Positions 1 through 5,180 of a stretch of 5,180 bases of DNA are shown here, one piece after another; positions within the stretch are counted from its first letter, which is position 1; each line of letters starts with the position of its first letter. A model generated the notes under the pieces. The model worked only from the letters and a program-made list of their open reading frames with translations. It was not told where the DNA came from and did not search any database. The stretch is from positions 1 to 5,180 of the forward strand of contig JAAFGU010000197.1 of assembly GCA_010365205.1 (NCBI GenBank), read 5' to 3'. Source of the DNA: Aromatoleum sp. Its GTDB lineage: Bacteria > Pseudomonadota > Gammaproteobacteria > Burkholderiales > Casimicrobiaceae. The translations under genes were made by a program, and so were the position numbers.

Positions 1-84
1 GAGCGCCTCGGTGACGAAGCGGCGCACGGTGCCGCGAAACGATTCGAGTTCCGCGTCCTGCCACGGCGAGCGATAAGGAATCAT
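1..84 (-). CDS. Acyl-CoA dehydrogenase, N-terminal fragment (continues past the left edge)
   Basis: Reading leftward from an ATG at 84-82 gives 28 open codons that reach the window edge. The peptide begins MIPYRSPWQDAELESF and continues with GTVRRFVTEAL. A short leader followed by 'D-x-E-L-x-x-F-R-x-T-V-R-R-F' is how many bacterial acyl-CoA dehydrogenases begin: it is the first helix of the alpha-helical N-terminal domain of this FAD-dependent family, which makes the 2,3-enoyl-CoA. Nothing of the FAD site or the catalytic glutamate lies in the window, so substrate class cannot be judged. The ATG is 7 bases after the thiolase stop on the same strand, so the two are probably co-transcribed. No convincing Shine-Dalgarno sequence precedes it, which suggests translational coupling to the thiolase. 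The family call rests on a short stretch and is an inference, but a pattern this typical, in frame and beside a thiolase, is unlikely to be chance. Confidence 0.72.
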   Translation of the reverse strand, partial: MIPYRSPWQDAELESFRGTVRRFVTEAL

Positions 85-91
85 CGGGGCG

Positions 92-1276
92 TCAATCCGC
101 GCTATAGAGCGTGACGACGCAGGCGCCGCCGAGGCCGAGGTTGTGCTGCAGCGCGATTTTCGCGCCGTCGACCTGCCGCGCACCGGCGGTGCCGCGCAGC
201 TGATGCGTCAGCTCGTGGCACTGCGCAAGTCCGGTCGCGCCCAGCGGGTGGCCCTTCGACAGCAAACCGCCCGAGGGATTGGTGACGACCTGGCCGCCGT
301 AGGTGTTGTCGCCGTCGCGGACGAACCGTTCGGCGCCGCCTTCCGGGCACAGGCCGAGCGCCTCGTAACTGATGAGCTCGTTGTGGGCGAAGCAGTCGTG
401 CAGTTCGACCACGTCGAGATCCTCGGGGCCGATGCCCGCCGCCTCATACACCTGTCGCGCCGCCTCCTTCGCCATGTCGTACCCTACGAGCTGCATCATG
501 TCGTGCGCCCCGAACGTGCTCGGCGTGTCCGTCGTCATCGCCTGGGCTGCGATCCGGACCGGCGTCGACAGGCCGTGGCGCGTCGCGAAGGCCGCCGACA
601 CCAGCACCGCCGCCGCCGCCCCGCAGGTGGGCGGGCAGGCCATCAGCCGCGTCATCACGCCGTCCATCAGCATCGGCGACGCCATCACGTCGTCGACGCT
701 GACCTCCTTGCGGAACAGCGCCAGCGGATTGTGCACGGCGTGCCGGCTCGCCTTGGCGCGGATCTGCGCGAAGGTCTCGAGCTTCGTCCCGTACTTTTTC
801 ATATGCGACAGCCCGGCGCCCCCGAAATATCGCAGCGCCAGCGGCAGCTCCGGATGCCCGACCAGCGCATCGGTTTCCGTGTTGAAGGCGTCGAACGGCG
901 TCGGCCGGTCGTGGAACTGCGCCGCGATGGCGCCCGGCGCCATCTGCTCGAAACCGAGCGCCAGCACGCAGTCGGCGGCGCCGCTGCCGACCGCCTGTCG
1001 CGCGAGAAAGAGCGCCGTGGAGCCGGTCGAGCAGTTGTTGTTGACGTTGACGACGGGGATGCCGGTCATGCCGATCCCGTACAGCGTTTTCTGCCCAGCC
1101 GTCGAGTCGCCATAGACGTAGCCGACATACGCCTGCTGCACGTCGGCGTAGGCGACACCGGCATCGGCCAGCGCCGCCCGCGCGGCCTCGCCACCCATGA
1201 CGTCATAGGACTCGGAGGCTCCGGGCTTGGTAAACGGGATCATGCCGACCCCGGCGACGAAGACGTTGCGGCTCAC
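92..1276 (-). CDS. SCP-x-type thiolase / lipid-transfer-protein thiolase (acetyl-CoA acetyltransferase family)
   Basis: This 394-residue protein has the full length and order of the SCP2/SCP-x thiolase family, which cleaves 3-ketoacyl-CoA with free CoA in the degradation of branched or steroid-derived chains. Residues 4-15 (NVFVAGVGMIPF) are the opening strand. Cys82 in NNNCSTGS is the expected acyl-accepting nucleophile. Residues 293-300 (HDCFAHNE) are the HDCF motif that replaces the NEAF motif of classical thiolases. His343 lies in SKGHPLGATG, and Cys386 in the closing GLGGACVV is the second catalytic cysteine. All key residues are present. The start is GTG (1276-1274), preceded 6 bases upstream by AAGGAA. 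The first in-frame ATG (residue 12) would delete the conserved first strand, so GTG is preferred. The enzyme lacks a fused SCP2 sterol-carrier domain, as is usual in bacteria. It heads a minus-strand unit with the acyl-CoA dehydrogenase and is divergent from mmsA. The substrate is not deducible; some members of this family are not true thiolases. Confidence 0.93.
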   Translation of the reverse strand: MSRNVFVAGVGMIPFTKPGASESYDVMGGEAARAALADAGVAYADVQQAYVGYVYGDSTAGQKTLYGIGMTGIPVVNVNNNCSTGSTALFLARQAVGSGAADCVLALGFEQMAPGAIAAQFHDRPTPFDAFNTETDALVGHPELPLALRYFGGAGLSHMKKYGTKLETFAQIRAKASRHAVHNPLALFRKEVSVDDVMASPMLMDGVMTRLMACPPTCGAAAAVLVSAAFATRHGLSTPVRIAAQAMTTDTPSTFGAHDMMQLVGYDMAKEAARQVYEAAGIGPEDLDVVELHDCFAHNELISYEALGLCPEGGAERFVRDGDNTYGGQVVTNPSGGLLSKGHPLGATGLAQCHELTHQLRGTAGARQVDGAKIALQHNLGLGGACVVTLYSAD

Positions 1277-1282
1277 GGGCGA

Positions 1283-1288
1283 TTCCTT
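1283..1288 (-). promoter_or_regulatory. Ribosome binding site of the thiolase (AAGGAA)
   Basis: On the minus strand AAGGAA sits 6 bases before the GTG at 1276-1274. It is the main evidence for choosing that GTG as the start over the internal ATG at codon 12. Confidence 0.7.
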
Positions 1289-1330
1289 GTGCTGTGCGGT
1301 TGCGTGGAGAGTCGGTCGATGGAACCCTTC

Positions 1331-1336
1331 ATTCTA
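1331..1336 (-). promoter_or_regulatory. Candidate -10 box (TAGAAT) for the thiolase operon
   Basis: The minus strand reads TAGAAT, one base off TATAAT. It would place the transcription start near 1324 and give a leader of roughly 45-50 bases. The hexamer 17 bases upstream (TGTAGC) resembles a -35 box poorly, so this is a weak call. Confidence 0.3.
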
Positions 1337-1340
1337 CTTG

Positions 1341-1355
1341 GCGCCCGATCGGCGC
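1341..1355. repeat. Small inverted repeat in the divergent spacer, possible operator
   Basis: GCGCC (1341-1345) and GGCGC (1351-1355) are perfect inverted arms around the 5-base centre CGATC. The dyad lies between the two candidate -10 boxes, where a regulator of both divergent units would be expected to bind. It is also bordered by an imperfect direct repeat, CTACTTG (1334-1340) and CTACACTTG (1355-1363). The arms are short and GC-only, so chance is a real alternative in this DNA. Confidence 0.3.
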
Positions 1356-1408
1356 TACACTTGCCTTTTCATCCCCATCGCCGCGCGCAGGCTCTTCGCG
1401 GCGTTCCT

Positions 1409-1412
1409 GGAG
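1409..1412 (+). promoter_or_regulatory. Ribosome binding site of mmsA (GGAG)
   Basis: GGAG ends 8 bases before the ATG at 1421. It fixes the mmsA start, because the reading frame is open far upstream (to 143) across the antisense of the thiolase gene and the frame alone cannot define the start. Confidence 0.75.
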
Positions 1413-1420
1413 TTCCTGCG

Positions 1421-2950
<1,530 letters not shown>

Positions 2951-2976
2951 GCGCCGTCGGTCTTTACCGTCGGCGC
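2951..2976. terminator. Shared hairpin terminator between convergent genes
   Basis: GCGCCGTCGGT (2951-2961) and ACCGTCGGCGC (2966-2976) form an 11-base stem with a single T-T mismatch and a 4-base loop, CTTT. It begins right after the mmsA stop (TAG, 2948-2950) and ends right before the stop of the lipocalin-like gene (complement of 2977-2979), filling the 26-base gap exactly. Neither side has a long T tract: plus-strand transcripts continue TCAGAACTTG and minus-strand transcripts CTATTTCG. It may therefore work as a weak bidirectional intrinsic terminator or as an RNA 3'-end stabiliser. The stem is plain to see; the function is inferred from position. Confidence 0.75.
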
Positions 2977-4056
2977 TCAGAACTTGAGCGGCTTGCCGTA
3001 GCCGGTGAGCTCGAGGTAGCCGCGGCCGATGGTGCGACCGGTCGCGCGGCCACCCTGAAGCGCGCGTACCGCACCTTCCCAGTAGATCGTCCCGGTGCTC
3101 GCGCGCGCATCGAGTTCCTGGTCGTCCATCAGCGGTTCGAGCGCGATGTCGAGATCGCCGGCGACGAGCGACCACGCCACCGGGTACTCCGTCTGCGTCC
3201 GCGGCGAGCGCCAGCGGCGACCAGGCGTGAAGCGGATCGCGTCGGGACCGTAAACGCGAGTCACCCCGTCAGGGGCCCGCCAGGTCGCCGCGGCCCACAG
3301 CGCGCTGCCCGACGCGTCGCGCATCCGGAACGCCATCAAGGCACCGCCGTCGTCGAAATTGATGCCGGTCCAGTCCCAGCCGGTGGCAGCCGAGGCCATC
3401 GCTTCGCTCGACCATTCGTGATCGAGCCAGGCGCGGCCGGTCACGCTGAGCTTGCGGCCGTCGACGACGATCTCGCCCGCGACCGCGAGCTGCGGCCGGC
3501 TGTAGTACCAACTCGCCTGGCGCGGGTCGGGACCCTTGCGCGAATAGCCGGCGTCGCCCTGCAACAGAATGGGCTGCGTGAGCGAAAAGTTCAGGTCGAG
3601 CGCGAAGCCGCGCGCGGGAATCCGCGCATGATAGCCGTCGTCGGCGAGCGCCAAGGACCAGTCGCCGATAGTCACTTGCGTCGTCGCCGCGGCGGCCTGT
3701 GCGAGGCCGAAACCTTCGCGCGCCGCGCGCTGATCGTGCCGCAAATGCCCGACGCTCGCGTCGGCAATCGCGGCGTGCGCGAACAGCAATTGCCTTGGCG
3801 CGAACGCGCTCGGATTGTCCTCGCCGACGTTCGGCCGGTTGCGGAAGAACGTGATCTGGACGCCATATTCATGACCCGCCGCGTCGGCGACCGAGCCGGT
3901 GACGTACCACCATTCGGTCCGGAATTCCGGGTGGCTGCCGTGGTCGTGCGGAAACCGCAGCGACATGCCCGGCACGACGGCCGGATAGGGCTCTGCCGCG
4001 AACGGCGCGCGAGCGGCAAGCAGCAGCGCCGAAGCGAGGAAGGCGCGCCGCCTCAC
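2977..4056 (-). CDS. Exported AttH/CrtC-type lipocalin-like protein
   Basis: This 359-residue protein belongs to the family containing Agrobacterium AttH and the carotenoid 1,2-hydratase CrtC, built from two lipocalin-like beta barrels. Diagnostic stretches are FPHDHGSHPEFRTEWWYVTG (35-54), WLDHEWSS (210-217), GWDWTGINFDDG (226-237) and the closing GRGYLELTGYGKP. The N-terminus (RRRAFLAS, then ALLLAARAPFAA) is a signal peptide with a twin-arginine-like RRxFL motif, so export, perhaps folded, to the periplasm is likely; the cleavage point is ambiguous (after about residue 17-21). The start is GTG at 4056-4054, overlapping the permease stop as GTGA, with AAGGAGG 4 bases upstream inside the last permease codons. 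The frame is open further upstream, but that part is antisense-like shadow of the permease. Its partner is the permease, with which it is translationally coupled. No carotenoid genes are nearby, so an AttH-like envelope role is more plausible than carotenoid hydration. The ligand is unknown. Confidence 0.9.
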   Translation of the reverse strand: MRRRAFLASALLLAARAPFAAEPYPAVVPGMSLRFPHDHGSHPEFRTEWWYVTGSVADAAGHEYGVQITFFRNRPNVGEDNPSAFAPRQLLFAHAAIADASVGHLRHDQRAAREGFGLAQAAAATTQVTIGDWSLALADDGYHARIPARGFALDLNFSLTQPILLQGDAGYSRKGPDPRQASWYYSRPQLAVAGEIVVDGRKLSVTGRAWLDHEWSSEAMASAATGWDWTGINFDDGGALMAFRMRDASGSALWAAATWRAPDGVTRVYGPDAIRFTPGRRWRSPRTQTEYPVAWSLVAGDLDIALEPLMDDQELDARASTGTIYWEGAVRALQGGRATGRTIGRGYLELTGYGKPLKF

Positions 4057-5180
4057 CAGTCCTCCTTCACCGCGCGCACCGCATCGTCGCCCATCGCCTG
4101 CCGTCCGCTCGTCACCGCGGTGCCGGTCGCCAGCACGAGCACGATGGCGGCGAGTGCGGCCAGTGCCTGCCATGGCATCGACAACTCCATCCCCCAATGG
4201 AACGACTGCCGGTTCACCACCTGGATGAGGATCAGGCTGATGACCCAGCCGAGCGAAAAACCGGCGACAAGCCCGATGCCGCTGACCGTCGCGCCCTCGG
4301 TCGCGAGCATCCAGCCGATCTGACGGCGCGTCATGCCGAGGTGGCGCAGCATGCCGAACTCGCGCCGGCGGGCAAGCACCAGCGCGCCGAACGACGAAGA
4401 CAGCGCGACGAGCCCGATCGCGACCGCCGCCAGCTCCAGCGCGTACGTGACGGCGAACGTGCGGTCGAACACCGACAGCGACGCGGCGCGGATCTCGCCC
4501 GGCAGCGCGAGTTCGAGACTCTCGCCGCCGGGAAGGTCGCGGACGATCGCGTCGCGCACCGACTCCGCGGCAACTCCGGGTTGGAGCCACAGCGCCGCAT
4601 TCGTCGCCGTACGGTCGCCGGTCAGCGCGATGTAGCGCTCGCGCTCGATGACGATCGCCCCGCCCTGCCGCGCATAGTCGCGCCAGATACCGGCCACCGT
4701 CGAGGTCACCGGACGTTCGGCCAGCGGCAGCGTGATCACCGCGCCCAACGCGAAACCGTAGAGATCGGCGGCGGCCTCGCTGACCCAGACCGGAGGCGGT
4801 CCGCCTTCGACGATCGCCGGCAGCGTCGCCGTCAGCGGCAGCGTGCGCGCCGGGTCCGCGCGATCGACGCTCCGCGCGAGAAGCACCACGCGCGGCCGCG
4901 CAGGATCGAGCAGCAGCTGCGTTTCGCGTAGGAATTCCGCGCGGCGCACACCCGGAACGGCCGCAACCCGCGACTGAAAGTCGGGCGCGAGATACGCGGT
5001 GTCGCCACCCGGCGCCGCACGAAAATAGAGATCGGCCGGCAGGATCCGGTCGAGCCAGGCATCGACCGAATGCCGGAACGATCCGACCATGATCGCCATC
5101 GACACCATCAGGCTGACGCTCGCGACGATCGCGGCGAGGCTCACCGTGACCTGGCCCGGCGCGCCGGTCAGCTGCAACAG
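4053..5180 (-). CDS. ABC transporter permease, FtsX/MacB-like, C-terminal part (5' end beyond the window)
   Basis: About 375 residues to the stop (complement of 4053-4055) form the C-terminal half of a large FtsX-type permease. Counting from the codon at 5177-5175, a membrane segment lies at about 10-33 (VSLAAIVASVSLMVSMAIMV), followed by SFRHSVDAWLDRILPADLY, then an extracytoplasmic domain of about 200 residues, then three membrane segments at about 242-268, 293-322 and 335-356. The stretch RRREFGMLRHLGMTRRQIG (270-288), between the first two of these, is the cytoplasmic coupling helix that meets the ATPase in FtsX/MacB proteins. The frame stays open through the window edge and the first candidate start (TTG at 5177) is almost certainly an internal leucine. 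Family members of this build usually have about 800 residues, with a similar N-terminal half. It overlaps the lipocalin-like gene by 2 bases (GTGA), matching AttG-AttH pairs. It is likely a mechanotransmission-type or lipoprotein/lipid-extracting transporter; the substrate is unknown. Confidence 0.92.
   Translation of the reverse strand: MLQLTGAPGQVTVSLAAIVASVSLMVSMAIMVGSFRHSVDAWLDRILPADLYFRAAPGGDTAYLAPDFQSRVAAVPGVRRAEFLRETQLLLDPARPRVVLLARSVDRADPARTLPLTATLPAIVEGGPPPVWVSEAAADLYGFALGAVITLPLAERPVTSTVAGIWRDYARQGGAIVIERERYIALTGDRTATNAALWLQPGVAAESVRDAIVRDLPGGESLELALPGEIRAASLSVFDRTFAVTYALELAAVAIGLVALSSSFGALVLARRREFGMLRHLGMTRRQIGWMLATEGATVSGIGLVAGFSLGWVISLILIQVVNRQSFHWGMELSMPWQALAALAAIVLVLATGTAVTSGRQAMGDDAVRAVKEDW
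4061..4067 (-). promoter_or_regulatory. Ribosome binding site of the lipocalin-like gene, inside the permease end
   Basis: The minus strand reads AAGGAGG, a near-perfect Shine-Dalgarno sequence, ending 4 bases before the GTG at 4056. It doubles as permease codons for Lys-Glu and part of Asp. It decides the start of the lipocalin-like gene and indicates translational coupling. Confidence 0.8.

Larger units (their letters stand above)
1277..1420. promoter_or_regulatory. Divergent control region between the thiolase operon and mmsA
   Basis: These 144 non-coding bases separate two outward-facing genes and must carry both promoters. Part of it (about 1318-1380) is less GC-rich than the flanking genes. 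For the minus-strand unit the best -10 candidate is TAGAAT (complement of 1331-1336, five of six consensus bases), but no good -35 lies 16-18 bases upstream, which would fit an activator-dependent promoter. For mmsA, TACACT (1356-1361) is a weaker -10 candidate (four of six), also without a convincing -35. Between the two lies a dyad at 1341-1355. The region itself is certain from the gene layout; the individual promoter boxes are tentative. Confidence 0.6.

Noticed and set aside
143..1420. Upstream in-frame extension of mmsA giving a 935-residue protein
   Set aside because: The added part is antisense to the well-supported thiolase gene and is arginine- and alanine-rich without any domain. 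The MmsA family N-terminus and a good ribosome binding site both point to the ATG at 1421.
4057..4590. N-terminal extension of the lipocalin-like protein to a start at 4590
   Set aside because: The extra residues are a low-complexity arginine-rich shadow of the permease frame. A signal peptide begins exactly at the GTG at 4056, with AAGGAGG just upstream.
4197..4931. Plus-strand open frame of 244 codons opposite the permease
   Set aside because: It is an arginine-, aspartate- and glutamine-rich mirror of a clear membrane protein gene, with no domain and no sign of its own expression.
5175..5177. TTG as the true start of the permease
   Set aside because: The frame remains open to the window edge (CTG before it), and FtsX-type permeases of this build have a further N-terminal half, so this is an internal leucine codon.

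Overview
The window is uniformly GC-rich, gene-dense DNA from what looks like a proteobacterium. That inference rests on the base composition, the long stop-free antisense frames it causes, GTG starts with good ribosome binding sites, and the kinds of genes present; I cannot name a genus, though a beta- or gammaproteobacterium fits best. Five protein genes cover almost everything. Two of them run off the window ends. I see no RNA genes, insertion sequences, CRISPR or phage genes.

Left half, acyl-CoA metabolism. On the minus strand an SCP-x/lipid-transfer-type thiolase (92-1276, GTG start) is followed 7 bases later by the first 28 codons of what looks like an acyl-CoA dehydrogenase (1-84, continuing off the left edge). 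Divergently, on the plus strand, lies a CoA-acylating methylmalonate-semialdehyde dehydrogenase of the MmsA type (1421-2950). The 144-base divergent spacer (1277-1420) must hold the promoters of both units, and it has a small central dyad. Together the three genes suggest degradation of branched or odd-chain acyl-CoA compounds: a dehydrogenase for acyl-CoA oxidation, a thiolase for C-C cleavage, and MmsA to turn (methyl)malonate semialdehyde into propionyl-CoA or acetyl-CoA. The actual substrate is not visible.

Right half, envelope export. On the minus strand, convergent with mmsA, the 3' part of an FtsX/MacB-type ABC transporter permease (4053 to beyond 5180) overlaps by 2 bases a gene for an exported AttH/CrtC-type lipocalin-like protein (2977-4056). 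Its signal peptide looks like a Tat signal. The pair matches the known AttG-AttH type of arrangement (permease plus exported lipocalin-like protein). An ATPase gene would be expected upstream, outside the window.

The 26-base gap between the convergent mmsA and attH-like genes is filled exactly by a hairpin with 11-base arms, a likely shared terminator. Overall this is an ordinary chromosomal metabolic region. The most useful observations are the unannotated dehydrogenase start at the left edge, the divergent control region, the shared terminator, and the little-studied lipocalin-like export system.
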